Positions 22,006 to 35,395 of a DNA stretch of 64,000 nt are shown piece after piece. The first letter of the stretch is position 1; every line of letters starts with the position of its first letter. The notes beneath the pieces are model-generated. The model was not told where the DNA came from and made no database searches. It saw only the letters and a list, made by a program, of their open reading frames with translations. Source of the DNA: Aphrophora alni (Eukaryota; Arthropoda; Insecta; Hemiptera; Aphrophoridae); contig OY740771.1 of NCBI GenBank assembly GCA_963513935.1, forward strand, positions 11,375,138-11,439,137, read 5' to 3'. Position numbers and translations under genes: made by a program.

Positions 22006-22234
22006 TAAATCACAATTTTTTTTTTTTTACAAATTTACGCTTAGGTTAAAATTTATGTACATAGGCTACATATTTTAACGCATAATTCACTTAATGGACC
22101 TTAACCTAGAAAAGTAGAACGTGTTGAAACTTATTTTATTATTAAGAAATAAGGTATGTAAAACATGTTTTTTAAAAAATTGCAAAAAAGCAGTGACTTT
22201 CTTTGTAAACAACCTTCAATAAACGTACAAAAGA

Positions 22235-22268
22235 TTTGGCCAGGTGGACATATGGACACCTGGCCAAA
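22235..22268. repeat. Perfect 12-bp hairpin
   Basis: TTTGGCCAGGTG at 22235-22246 and CACCTGGCCAAA at 22257-22268 with a 10-base spacer. A related, weaker pair (GGTGGTT/AACCAC, then TTGGCCAAACCT) follows at about 22,322-22,362. Confidence 0.8.
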
Positions 22269-22569
22269 CCTTTCGTGACATATAATATCACCCTATATTA
22301 TAGTAAGCAAATTATTAGCCCGGTGGTTTTATATATAGAGAGAGAGAACCACTTGGCCAAACCTGTCATGGTATATAAATAGCAATCTAGCATAGTCATT
22401 GTGTAATGTGGATCAAACCATAGGCTATTATCATTGCTATTATGTCTTGCCATTATGTGTAACCTATAAACCCTTTGATTGTAAATTGTAATTATTCAGT
22501 GAAAAATTAGTGACCTCTGCAATGAAAACATTTATTCTTAAGAAGTAAGGTGATAAAATTAATTTTGAT

Positions 22570-23840
22570 AGAATTAGATTTTGAAGAATTAGATGATAAA
22601 AAAAATTAAAAATTCCCAAAATTATCAGTTAGGTTACCTTTATGTAAACAATTACCAAAATGGTTTTGCATTATTTATTTTCACATTATTCATTTATAAC
22701 ATTATTTTACACAAAATTATAAGAAAAAAATTGTTGCTCTATTTAATTTAGGTTAGGTTTTGGTACATATCCAAGGTAGTCTACAAGTATTAAGGTGCAA
22801 GATCTTTCATAATTAAAACTTTAAAACAATAAGTATATTGAAAAATCAAACCTTCATAGCGTATAATATCCGAATTACGAAGTCAAATATAACTTTTGAA
22901 TGAAAAAGAAAAACTAGAATTTGAAGCTAATAGAGTGTAAGGTCCAACTACAGCAATAACTTGGTTCGAAACAGTAATAAAAGTATTATAACAAGAAATA
23001 CTTACCTAATTATAAGAATGAAACTCAAAATTATATTGAATAAACCCGAACTGTTAGGAAAAAACTTAAAATTTATGTATCTGTTTGTAAAATTCGTAAG
23101 TCTTGAATCACGACTTGTCTTGGTATGGCTGGTATGGTAAATTACGCCAGAAATGAACAGCTGTTTGTACAACAGGATTGAATTAATTGCATTACGGAAT
23201 AGTTGTAATAGTGGTGCAATATTGTCATTGAGCCAGCATAGTATAAATAAAAATACAGTACTCCTAATGTTATTTGATACTAAAGCCATCGTCATTTATT
23301 ACTACTTTTCAAGTACGGAATATGAGCTAAAACATAATTTCTCTGAAGACAAAACAAGATTCAGACTAGGTAATTTTTACGTTCAACCGATCATGACTAC
23401 ATTCCCATATTATATTTGTTCTTCTCACAAAGGGGAAATGTGAGCATGGAAGGAGAAGCATAGGCAGGGATCAGAAGAACAGGAAATTTTAAAGAACTGT
23501 TCTCTTACTGAACAGTGTAAGGTGCGAAACTATTCTTGCAAACCTGTTCTGTTCTTTCAAAGCCATCCCTAATTTGGTTTACTCATCAAAACTACCTGTA
23601 CATTCAAGATTCTTCCAGTTGTGTTTGTTTTTCAGACTTGCGCAATGATTTTTGAATTCCTCCTACTGTGTACAGTACTATTTCTTACTTCACACTATTG
23701 ATTTTATAAACAAAATTACTTTTGAATTCAATGCTTACACCTAGATTCTGAAACTCTTTTTTGATTTCAATTTCTGTTTAAATTAAAAACATGTCTTTAT
23801 AAATTCAAAGAGAAAATAATTATCCCAACTCATAATTTAT
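22570..23840. other. Intergenic AT-rich region
   Basis: No gene supported. On the minus strand a strong donor-like sequence AG-GTAAGTATTT occurs at about 22,997; it could end an untranslated GHITM exon but nothing else supports that. Confidence 0.4.
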
Positions 23841-23854
23841 AGTTGTATTAGGAC

Positions 23855-26670
23855 TTATAGGTGTAAGACCTAGGTGGGTAAAATGTGGGCAGGAACAAGG
23901 CTCAAAAAATGTGAGGCCACGAAAGAGGACTTAAGTGCATTCTTTGTGGAAATAAGTCACACCGTGAGCTATAGTGGATGTAAGGCTCACAAACAGGCTG
24001 CACGAAGCATTAATACCCGGAAAGAGAAGTCAAACGTGGACTCCTTCAAGCCGACTTCACACACCAGGCCCTCTTCCACTCCCCAACAGACAAGACCAAA
24101 TATTTCGTATACACAGTCGTAGAATCAGAAGGTTACTTCAACACAACAGGCGCCACTACCAGCTTCCTCTGAGACTACAGTTTCCATAGCCCTGAAGGAG
24201 AAGGTTCAGCTTCCTCTAAAGGAGAAGGTAATACCTGATCCTAAAAAGCAGCCAAAGCCTGCACCCAGGGCAGGGAGCAGAGGACCCGGCATACCAGGTC
24301 CTGTACCACTCTTTGTGCTGAAAAGTAAGCTAAGGTGACACAGCCACTAACACCCATACCCAAAACCTCTCCACCTCAGTACACTACACGTCAGTCCAAT
24401 TCAGTCACACCCGACTCCAACATGCATTTGCTTCAAAACTCCATTGAACCTATCCTATTAATGTTAAACCTAGCTTCCACCTTAGACGCATTTCTCCCTG
24501 CCTTCCTACAATTTTTATTACCCCTGATGACTATACTCAACACTACCTTTACATCTTTCCAGACCTCCCTCCTCAACACCATTAAACGGTAAATAAAAAT
24601 AGACAGTAGACTACCTGTATTTTTTAGAACCCCCAAGAAATAAAAAAAAAATTAAAATATCTTTGCTATATGCAAAGAAATAACTATAAAATAGTTTTAA
24701 TTTCAGAAACACATTTAAAGTCAAACAATAAATTTACTATTGAAAATTAAAAAATATACTGCACTGACAGAACAAACAGGTCCGGTTGCGATACAGCCAT
24801 ATTAACAAGGAGCTGAGACAGGTGCTGAACTACAGACTTGCTGACTAGGACTTTTTCCACTAACGAGTGGATGGCTCACTATTTGACTCTGATGAGGTTC
24901 TGTCTCCTCAGGACATTGACAATGACATCTAAACTAACAGGACGGAACGAAAGCCGCAGTCCCAATTATATGCCAACCCCAGCACTACACATTCATATTA
25001 CGACACATACTTGCCCTCATCAAGCGCTGAAATAGGCTAAGGTGGGAAACTACAGCAGGGACTAAATAGATGTTTACCACATATACAACTAAACCATCTC
25101 AAGAGACGAATTAAAATAGAATTAACCGAATTTCGAGCTGAAGGCTTCCAAGCTGAACTGCGGAGTCTAGATGTCGGTGAGTAACCCATATGGCTGCTTT
25201 TAAAACATTTTACATGGTACACCTATGTGCTATCCCCCACTAATAGGCCCTTAAGGATATGTAGGGGACCCGGATGATATGGTCAATCTATTTGCAAACA
25301 CTCTGGAACAAGTGTTCAGCCAAACATTCAGCCCTCTGACCCAGTTTTCACTGATGATTGACTGAAAACAACATTCTAAAATACCCCACTCTCACTCTCC
25401 TCACCAACAATCTATACATAAAACAACCCTCACAGAAATTAAGTGGGCGATTTCACACACAAACGCCAGGAAAGCTCCTGGTCTAGACATTGTTGGAAAT
25501 ACAACACTTAAAAACTTATCGGAGAAAAGGCTCAGGTTCTTTACAAACATATGTAATCCAATTCTCCGCACTTAACATTTCCCTGCTGCTAGAAAAGTGG
25601 CTAAAATATTGGTTTTTACCAAGCCGGGGATGGATAAGCATAGGTCCAAATGCTACAGACCTATTAGTTTCTTGAATACAATTAGTAAGGTCTTTGATAA
25701 GATCCTACTCAAATGTATCAACGAACATATACACGCACACAATATCGTGAGACCAGAGCAATCCAGTTTCAGAACCAAACACTCTACAATCCTTCAACTG
25801 CTGAGAGTCATTGAATACACTGCTAGGAGTTTCAATGATAATCGATCAACTGGAACAGTCTTCCTGGACATCAAAAAGGCCTTTTATAGGATGTGGCACA
25901 GTGGTTTCATAGACAAAATTAGGCAATACAACTTCCCAGACGAGTGATATACCTCATTAGGTCTTACCCAGCAGACCGCAAGTTTAGGGTTGATATAGAC
26001 CAAACAACTTCTACAAAGAGGACAATACAAGCTGGTGTTCCTCAAGGTTCACTCATCGGGCCCGTATTGTTCAAATACCTACACAACGACATTCCAACAC
26101 TTGATAACACCGATGTGGCTTAGAGCCTGGAGAGTAAATGTAAATGTGTCCAAGTGCCAGGTGCTTTTGCTCTCCTAAAGGAAAACACACACCATTAATA
26201 CGCTCTTGCGCTTATTCAATGAAGACATGCACTGGCAGGGTCAAGTCAAGTACCTCGGGGTCATCCTCGATAGGAAACTGACTTCATTCGCTCGACATCC
26301 CACACAATTAAAAGAGCAAACATGACACTGACACAATTGTTTCTATTGCTCAATAAAACAAGTTCTTTTGAATTGAATGGCCATCACAATCTATTTATCT
26401 GTACTTAAAAGCATTATCACCTATGCTGCGCTTGTCTGGGGACACAGACATGCGCAGACTACAAATATTCCAAAACAAGATTTTGAGAATAATCACTAAA
26501 ACATCAAGGTTTTCTAGAGTTAGGACCTTCCATAAAGACTTAAATGTGCTGTTCATCAAACAGCACATCCAATGATTAGCAGCTAATCTCTATATGAGAG
26601 CCCACGCACACCCAACATCAACATTATTATCTTTATTAGGCAGATACGATACAACATTTAATAAACAAAG
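23855..26670 (+). pseudogene. Jockey-type LINE pseudogene
   Basis: A decayed Jockey-clade retrotransposon in the usual order. A gag-like ORF1 end with a zinc-knuckle relic (KCGQEQ... and then SGCKAHKQAA, 23,880-24,005) is followed by a proline-rich region (24,130-24,320). An endonuclease start (LISETHLKSNNKFTI) is near 24,700. RT blocks follow: KWAISHTNARKAPGLDIVG (25,445), KCYRPISFLNTISKVFDK (25,640-25,700) and VFLDIKKAF (25,858). A C-terminal region has QNKILRIITKTSRFSRVRTF (26,470). The frame changes several times. The segment that should hold the FADD catalytic motif is deleted near 26,110-26,130. Confidence 0.88.
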
Positions 26671-29160
26671 ATGGCCACTGTCCTTAATCACATGACCAAC
26701 TTTGATCTCCCATTTGGAGCCATAAAGCCATGCATATACCTTACCACATTACTTGCATTAATTGATACTAACCGTTACTCTTTACAGTTGATCACTACTA
26801 CCGTTATCAGCAGCTCTCTTTCTCCTTCATCTCTTTCCCAGCCTACTCACAAAATTATCCAGTCTTCCTTCATTGCCGTGTCAACCACCTTCCTCCTAGG
26901 TGACCGTCATGTACTTTTTAGGGGACCTCTCTCCTCGTCCATTCTTTGGATGTGTCCAAGGTGTTTGAACTTTCCAGTTTTGTATGTTAGGCGTATTGTC
27001 CCTATAATGTTTATATTAAAGAACCTTTGATTTGAAAGGTGAATTCAGCATGTCCATGATATGTTTCATATTCATCTTTAAAGAATATTTCTTCTTTCAC
27101 ATAAGAAATGTTCATTCCTTCCCTCTGTCATAATTACTGAGGATGAAATCATACATTTATTCCCTTTAAATTTTGTAAAAAGTTTCGTATCTTACTTTCT
27201 TACAAATTACTTTTCATTTCTTCCCCTTTCATCTTTTTTTCTCTCCTGTATATTTCTTATACAGGAGATCTTAAGTTCTCTGTTTTTTTTTTGTTGATAG
27301 GTCAAAGTAGTCCCTCTTGTAGCTCTTTTTGAAATTTTCATCCTCACTTTATTTCTCTCTCTTTGTACTTCGTACACCTCTTTTTCCCTTTAGTCATTAC
27401 TTCTTTGTCTTCCTTTTTCTCCTAGGATTTCCTTAGACATCTTCTGTATATTATCCTAGATATTCCTCTACCATCCTTCTATTGACACTTTTTCTGGAGC
27501 ACTCTCTATTTTTTCCTGAATTTTCCTCCAAAACTTCAGGTGTTTTCAGATTCACCCAAACATAAAAAGTATACTTTTCCTTACAATATGTCCTGTAGAT
27601 TTTATTGCCATCACCTGTTTAACTTAACTAAAAAGTAGCCCAAAACAGCTCTTCTAAAACTTATTGCCCCTTATATTACTGTGTGTGCCTACATCAGAAA
27701 TTTGAGACACATGCCTGCTACCTTTGAGAACATGGTCTGTCTGGTTTCATTTATTTCCATCAGGAGATACTCAAGTTTCTGTGTAATAAATAAAGTTATG
27801 TGGAAATAAAGTCCCACATTTTATTATTCCTCTTGCCATTGTAAAAACCACTACCTCAGTTCAATTATCATTACTTTTGTTATGTTTACGTGGATTTATT
27901 GAAACTACCACTCACAAAAGATGGTATATATTTGTAAACGAGAGAGCTAAATGAACTATGAAAAATACTGACTCAAAGTTGCTTTGACTCCTGGCTTACG
28001 AGTGTTGTTAGTTCAACATTACTTAAAATGTCAGACACATTTAATGGCAGTTATTTCAGAATCTGAGGTGCTATAAGTTGACAATTTAATACACCAGTTA
28101 CTCATTTTAGAGAAACTAGTTGTATAGATGGATGTAAATGATCTAGCCAACCTACAGTTTAAAATAAGCAGCCCTTGAAAATGTATTTGAATTTTTCTTT
28201 CCCCACAAAAATCAACACGGAAACTTATTTTGTCGACAAATCAGAATATCCAAATGAATGAAAACACAATTTTTCACAAATTGTTTAGACAAATGTTAGG
28301 TTTCTCAATAGTGAGATTGAGATAGTGAGGGGTGTTAGGACAGATTTAAAGCGTGAATTAGATGAAGAGAAAAATGTTTGCCAGTATTATAGCATGAGAT
28401 GAATAGTGCTTTTTAAAAATTAAAAAAGTAAAGATTTTTTTGTGGAATTGTGTTCACTTGATTATAGAAGTTTCCACAAGTGTGGCTCATTACAATTGAT
28501 TAAATCATAATATATTTCATGAATATTAGTATAAAGTTATAGACAAATCAGAGAGTTGCCTTCTCATAATTATAAAGGAATGAACAATTACAATTGAGTC
28601 AATAAAACAAAAATTTTCTTTCACAATGCAACAACATCGTTGAAACATTATATCATATTTAAAAAAAAATATATACTACTGATTTTTATATTTGAAAAAT
28701 ATTAATTTATTATCATATTTTTGAATCGCTGATCCGTCTCTTTGGATCTTAAGTACGGTACCACAGCTATTTTATTCTTTATAATTATCTAAATTTGTGA
28801 TTAGATTGAAAATAAGTTTGGAAAAACAAGCTACTTTGTGTTATATTTTTAAAATATTGGTTATGTTTTTCAAATATGAATCTATTTCATACAATTTTAC
28901 ACAAATTTCTTTCTTAAATCCTCATTTTTTTTTTAAAATTCCCACTTCATTTTTAATAAATATAAATAAAACAATAAGAGATATCATAGAATTTCAAGAT
29001 GTTGTTAATTATAAGTATAATGGATTTCAATATTTAATTTGATGGCAAATTCTATTACAAAAAATACTATTAAATTTTAATCTTAAAACAAAAAACAGCA
29101 AGTTTTATTGACAAGTCAGTATTTATTACTGGAAGACACAAATAGGTGTATAAATATCAA
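26671..29160. other. Intergenic region, no recognised gene
   Basis: Sequence after the Jockey pseudogene; a pyrimidine-rich tract covers about 27,100-27,560. Nothing codes for a recognisable protein. The 119-codon open frame at 26,671-27,030 has no family resemblance and overlaps the end of the LINE relic. Confidence 0.5.
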
Positions 29161-30480
29161 AGATTAAAGTCTAGTGATTAAATAGTTCACATCATTTTAC
29201 ATTTAGTATTTACATTTAGTTGTAGTATTATGATAAATGATCAATTTCAATCATAATTTACATCACTTGTTTTGTTAGTTTAAGAATAGGCCTACTTGTA
29301 AGTTACACGTGTTTTGAAATCAGGTTCTACTTGTTCAGTGTTTTGACATATGTTTTCACAACCATTTCTACAAAATATTTTAATTTTAACTGGAATATGA
29401 TTTTTGTTGTATTTGTATTGAGCCTTAACTGGATTTTCAAAGGGTAAAATATCTTTTTCACATTTTAGTTATAAATGATACATCCTTACATTACTGTATT
29501 TATGATTTTAACTTTGATAGATGTTCATATTATAAATTCTTGGACTAATTGATTAATTTATTAAATAACTGTTATTTACATTAATTTTATATATTACAGT
29601 CGAAAATTCGTCAAGTTTGAGTCAGAGGAGTGAAAAGTAACAATAGACAAATTATAGAATAGTTCAGGTAAATAAAATATTAAAAACCTCTTTAGTTTAT
29701 TTATTGGACATTTATTGGTCATGTCCTTTTGTAATTATTGTACACAATTGCTACATTATATTGCGGTTAGTCTTCAACATCTTATTGATCAAATTGTGTT
29801 TTTGTTCATTATGCTTTCTATCATTTCATAGTTGTTCATAATCTCTTGTCCCAAATTTGAGTTATCAAGATTTAATCTATATTGTAGATCACACTATTCT
29901 GTTAGAAAAGTACATTTTTTTCTCTTATTTAAGTCACTTCCTTCAACAATTGTTCGTTTTCAACTTGCTAGCTTCGTTAAACAATTACCAAAGTTTATTT
30001 CAACTGTGAGGTATTATTTCATTTACTATTTTATTCTTATAAAGTGTTGGTATATAATGCATCTTTAATTTTGCACCCTTTCCGTGGTATGATCTGAATA
30101 ATTCAACACATCTAAAAGTGGCGAATTACAGAACATGACGAATTATTAAGTGGCAAAATATTCAATTTCCACTGTAGTTCAAAAATATTATTAATATCAT
30201 AGTGTGTATTAAATTTCAGTCACAGATTAAATAGTCATTAAGGGAAAATTTTCATATTGTTTAAAATTCTACTTGTATTAAGAAATTGTTGCAATGTAAT
30301 TTTTGTTTACAAAATTATAATTGTATTATTGAAAAACAATTTAAGTATTATAATTGTTTTTTTATTTTATTACAATAAAAGAAGGAGTAAAGGACTAATT
30401 TTACATCATTGAATATCTAAAAGATAGAAATGCTTTGTGATAATTTCTAAGAAAAACAAAATTTATTTTATAGGTTTAAA
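29160..30480 (+). repeat. Diverged tandem duplication, unit 1
   Basis: This stretch aligns block by block with 32,600-33,300: TGGTTCTACT-type block, TTGTATTGAGC, TAACTGGATTTT, CACATTTTAGTTATAAAT, TTGGACTAATTGATTAATTT, TATTTACATTAATTT, ATAATTGTATTATTGA and GAAAAACAAAATT. Divergence is high, so the duplication is old. A spliced-exon-like segment (acceptor at 29,600, donor GTAAAT at about 29,664) is not conserved in unit 2. Confidence 0.65.
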
Positions 30481-30877
30481 AATTGTCTACAGATCTGTAC
30501 ATTTCAGTACTTGTTTGTATCCTAATTTGTTACACCTAACTTACGAACTACTTAATGAATTTTGAGAAACCTCAGTATTAAATTTTGGTTTAGCTTACAT
30601 ATTTTTCTTGTTGTACTTGGTTTTGCCAAAAATTATTAAAAAATCATAACATTGTTAGAAATTACTCAAATTTTCACTGATTTCTCTTGAATTAGTATAA
30701 TTTGAATATACAATACATTCTTTACAAAAATTAATATTGTATATATTTATTCTAAGGTGAGTAAAAAAAAAATTATACAAGAACATTTAGTTAAAATTTA
30801 ACTGACGGCCAAAAAGTTAAAAGCAAATACCTACCGGTCTTTAATGCCTTATAAAAGAAAAAATAATAACTAAAAAG

Positions 30878-31020
30878 ACCCCTAGCCCTCAAATAGTGTC
30901 AAGGTTGAAAGAAAATAAGAGTTGGTCAAAAGCGATAAGAGAGGAATCTACAAAAAGATGTAGATCAAGTTCGGTTCCCTCGGGACCACCGAACTGGTAC
31001 TATAAGTGAGTCCATGAGAG
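30878..31020 (+). repeat. Dispersed short repeat, copy 2
   Basis: Begins CCCTAGCCCTCAAATAGTG and continues with GAGTTGGTCAAAAG, GATAAGAGAGGAATCTA and TGTAGATC, matching copies at 2,241 and 36,385. Non-coding. Confidence 0.6.
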
Positions 31021-31779
31021 GTTTTACTTATAGATAATACTTATTTAAAATATAGTAAAATCGAGAATTGAAGAGTTTCATTCTAAAATTAAACATGAAA
31101 TTTGATTTTTTATTACGAGAATTAATTTTTTTCCCCTCTTAGTATGTGTTGTAGGTTTATGTTCATGGAACCTTTATACAACTACTGTGCAGATGTTTTC
31201 TCATATAAACATATGTCTAATGTTTAATCAGTTTTTTTTTGTTTGTATAATTGAATTTTAGAATAAACTGAAAACTTGTAGAATTTATACCTGTTGTAGA
31301 TTAAATAATATAGGATATCATTGCCATTATTATTTTGTTTTTTAGTGAGCAATTTTTTATAAAAATACGATTCTGTTGAAGAATATATATATATAACTGA
31401 GAGTCTCCTTTCATTCATCTAATAGCAAAATTTGTTAATATTTACCAAATTCCTCTTTACAAAAGTCATTTTGCCAGTTTTCACCTTTTACAAATTCAAA
31501 TCTTGAGTACTATAAATATTAAAAAATGCCTCGATATATTTATTTGAAATAGTAACAAATATTGGAACTTCTAGATGTAAACATTAATAAGAAATAATAA
31601 TGGATAGATTATAATAAGATGGTTGGTTCAGCAGAGTATCATATAGAAAGTGATAATTTTTAAACTCAGAAGAGATGAGTTAAAGAATAAAAGATCTTCA
31701 TTAATCAGAATGTTTTTTTACAGTTATTGTGATATACAAATAAGAATATTGCTTTTAACACTGATACAATTTTAAAAGT

Positions 31780-31915
31780 AAATATTCAAAATGGCCCCCA
31801 TTTTCACTAATACAAAGTTGTACTCTTCTTTGAATATTTCTACCTACGCTTTCAAGTGTATTAGTACCAATTTCTGTTGTCAGCTGTTTTGATTCCTAGT
31901 TCATCAATATTTTGA
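31780..31915 (-). pseudogene. Tc1/mariner-type transposase C-terminal relic
   Basis: The minus strand encodes NTLESVGRNIQRRVQLCISE and then NGGHFEYLL, the family C-terminal signature (a basic helix followed by the NGGHFEHLL-type end). Only the C-terminal end remains recognisable. Confidence 0.7.
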
Positions 31916-32599
31916 GGATTATTGTGGAATGTATGTGTAGCTTTAAATAGTTAAGCTATTCTCACACAGTTAAGCTAAATAACATGTGAAATGGGTACAA
32001 CAACAAAATTTGTAGTTCTGGAATTGTTATTACATATTTGGAAGAATGAGAAACGAATGATATTGGCAATGCTACAAAAGATTTTGGAATTAATTTGTAT
32101 GCAAAATTGACTGGAATTACAAGACTAAAGACATTCTTAATTATAGATGATTTACCATCTTCAATAGTCTATTTGTGTTTTTTATCTTTATAGGCATTTC
32201 GTTTATTCAGCCATTCTCAATATCTTGATGCTGGTATCTGCTCATTGTCTTGTACATAGCACACAACAATACAAACATTCAAAATACATAATATTTGACT
32301 CAATTTATAGCTTAAAAGTCTAGAAGGCCCACTGTCTTGATGTGTACTTTCATTTGATAATAAAATTGTTTTAATGTTTAAAAACCACGATATTAAAAAA
32401 ACCAATATATTTTTCTTGTTAATTATCAATAAGAATAGGTACACACGGGAAAGTACATCAAGGCTAAAAAGGAAAACATGATCTAATAGTTATATAATTA
32501 ACAGTAATTTCACAATTAGTTTGTCAAGAAGTCATTTATATAATTATATGTTACCAAAAATAACAATAGATATATAATCAATCTAAATGAGTCATTTAA

Positions 32600-33300
32600 A
32601 TCTTGTTTATATATTACAAACAATTGTGGGCCTTGTTATTTCACAGTACTTCATTGTTGCGAGTTTACAATTCTGGTTCTACTAGTTTAATGTTGTAAGA
32701 TATTTGTTGCAACTATACCGGTATCTATGCAATTCATTTTTATTCGGAAAATGGTTTTCATTTTATGTGTATTGAGCATAAACTGGATTTTTAATGAGGG
32801 GTAAAGTAGTTTTCTCACCTTTTAGTTATAAATAATATATTATTAAACATTTAAATAAATAAATATTTTGATGATTTTATCTTTTCCTGAAGATATATTA
32901 AATTTGTAAACTCTTGGATTGTGTTAATTGATTAATTTATATATTAAATAATTGCTATTTACATTAATTTGATATAAATTCAAAGGATTATTTATATATT
33001 ATAGCATGTATTTGTTTTTTATTACTGCATTGCTTAAATATTCTCTAAGAAAAACATTTATCTGTTTCAGTAAACCATAATTGTATTATTGATTAATAAT
33101 AGTTTTCTTTTATTATAATAATACAAAGAGTAAAGAATCTATTTTTGTTTACTTGCATAACCTAAGGTTAAAGAAGCCATTAAAGGAATTTGTGTGGTAA
33201 TTTTTGTGAAAAACAAAATTATTACCTGAGATTTCAATAATTTCTACATATCTTTGAAATCCATGAGAAAAAACTTATTGTTGCTTGTGGGGGTTAAAAA
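32600..33300 (+). repeat. Diverged tandem duplication, unit 2
   Basis: Second unit of the duplication described at 29,160-30,480, in the same orientation, about 3.1-3.4 kb away. No coding potential. Confidence 0.65.
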
Positions 33301-34084
33301 ATGTACGATGTTGATTTAGGACATATGTTAGGCGCACATTACCCAACTGAAAAGCAATACATCAGATATAGGCTCTTCACTGGCTGTTGTGTTACAGGGT
33401 GGCTGGTGCATTATTATTGTGTTAGTTCCTGGGAAAAACAAATTTGTTGTCTCAGATTTCAATTTTTTTTTTTAGGTTTTTGAGCTTATAACAAAGCATA
33501 CACTTTTATCTGTATGTCACCTTGTCACATTGCTATTTTTCATATAAAAATTAATTAATAAATGATTTTTGATATGCTACATTTCATCAAAAAATTTTTA
33601 TTAGAAGAAAATACAGATAATTTGTTCTATTTTCTTTTTTCTTCTAGGACTAGACTAATATCCTAATAAGCCTGTGTTCCAACAGCTCCTAAATGGCCTA
33701 GGCCTACTTGACAGCTTTTTATTCGGGTATTGTGTTTTAGCACATAGAATTCTATTTATTGTAATCCTTGCCTTTGCAATCAGAATTTATTATAAATCAA
33801 TAACAATTTCTCCCCTTTTTAAGTTAATGCTATTACTTTCTGCATGCCCAATGTGATTAAACCAAGGACTGGGATAAATGGAATCTCTTCTCAGACCAAT
33901 GTACTTGAAATAATCACGATTTTCTTTTCTTCGTGGTAGCTTAGAATACCTAATAGAGTATTTATGAAATTATTTGGTAGAATTTTTTATATATGTCTGG
34001 ATTTTAATTAATTATGTTGTTAAGAACTGTTTGGGTTTCTGCAATGATGTGTCTGTAAGAAGTTAAATTTCACATATTATTAGT

Positions 34085-34190
<106 letters not shown>

Positions 34191-35043
34191 ATTATTTGAT
34201 TCTTTAGTAATAATTTATCCTGTAATAGCAATTCTGTTATTAGGTTTTACAAGTGCATTGATTATAATAAATTAGAATTTTTGTCAGGTAATTTTTTGGT
34301 CAAGTATTTTTCTTTTGTATTAAGGACTAATTCAACAGATTTTAATTCTCCATCCAATATCAACTCTTTAGAATAAAAATTAATAAAGTAATTGATCCTT
34401 CTCCTTTGTACTTTACCCTCAAGAAAATTTTATATTCACATAGTTGAGGGGATTATTTGAAGCATGTTATTTTATCTATTTTATTTGTGATGTGTGTGTT
34501 GTTGCTTAAAACTTGTTTTAATTGTGGAATTTTTAAATTAATAGTTTCTTCCTTAAACCAACAACAGAATATCAAGACAGTGGACAAAGTTATTATACCA
34601 AATTTACAATCTCTTTGTTGTCTTGTCGCTTATGTATAACGTTTGTACGTGTTGTCATAAAGAAAAACAGAATTATAAATTAGGTTATATTAGCTTATTC
34701 ATTTATAAATAACATGATGTAATATATTTTCTGTTCTTTTATCTTTTAGTCTAATGATGCTATAATTAGAATACATTATTCACTTTGAATTAAAACATGT
34801 TTGTTGCAGAATTGATTGAAATAAGATGATATAAATAACTTGTATATTTAGATTTCATAATGATTCAACAAAATTTTACCACCAAAGAAATGACTTTTAA
34901 ATAAAGAGTGAATTAAAGAATAATTGTAATTTTTACTTGAGGACAGTCGAACTCAGATTGTAGCTCTCTTCACTTCCATCTTGTTATAGCAATAATATCT
35001 CTCAAATATAATATCTGAACAAAAACTGAATAAAAATTTGTAT

Positions 35044-35395
35044 ATTGGATGGGCCAAAAATCACTGTCCATTTTAAACATTAAGATAATCTTGTTAGCAA
35101 TCTTCCCATAGATTTTAAATAAAGTACCCGTGTTTTGTTTTCATCTGATAGTTGATGATGTAAATACTAGAGTGCATTGCTATTAAAAGAAACATCTGTG
35201 TATACACCTGTTACTTTGTTCATTAGACATTATTGATTTATCTACTGAAAATAATGTTTACTAATGCAAAAAGGTTTTTTGCTTAGTGACAGAACCAACC
35301 CAAGTGGTTATCCAGAGTCTTAAGAAATCTAATCCTAAGGTATCTCTTGAACAGGATGTTTCAAGAACTACCGTTTGGAGAATTTAATAAGGTTA
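35044..35395 (+). pseudogene. Tc1/mariner-type transposase N-terminal relic
   Basis: Around 35,307-35,385 one frame reads VIQSLKKSNPKVSLEQDVSR and then TTVWRI, which fits the second helix-turn-helix of a Tc1/mariner transposase. GGGCCAAAAATCACTGTCC at about 35,050 resembles a transposon end. No matching right end was found. Confidence 0.6.

Larger units (their letters stand above)
21545..22558. repeat. Large foldback structure B
   Basis: Two sets of inverted arms share one centre: 21,545-21,665 with 22,440-22,558 (blocks ACTTCTTAAGAATAAAT, GCAGAGGTCACT, TTACAATTTACAAT) and 21,775-21,865 with 22,118-22,215 (block TTTACAAAGAAAGTCACT). The loop contains a 5S-rRNA-like segment. Confidence 0.8.

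Noticed and set aside
22997..23295. Possible untranslated first exon of GHITM on the minus strand
   Set aside because: Only a good donor-like sequence supports it; distance (8 kb) and lack of other evidence make it too weak to list as an exon.
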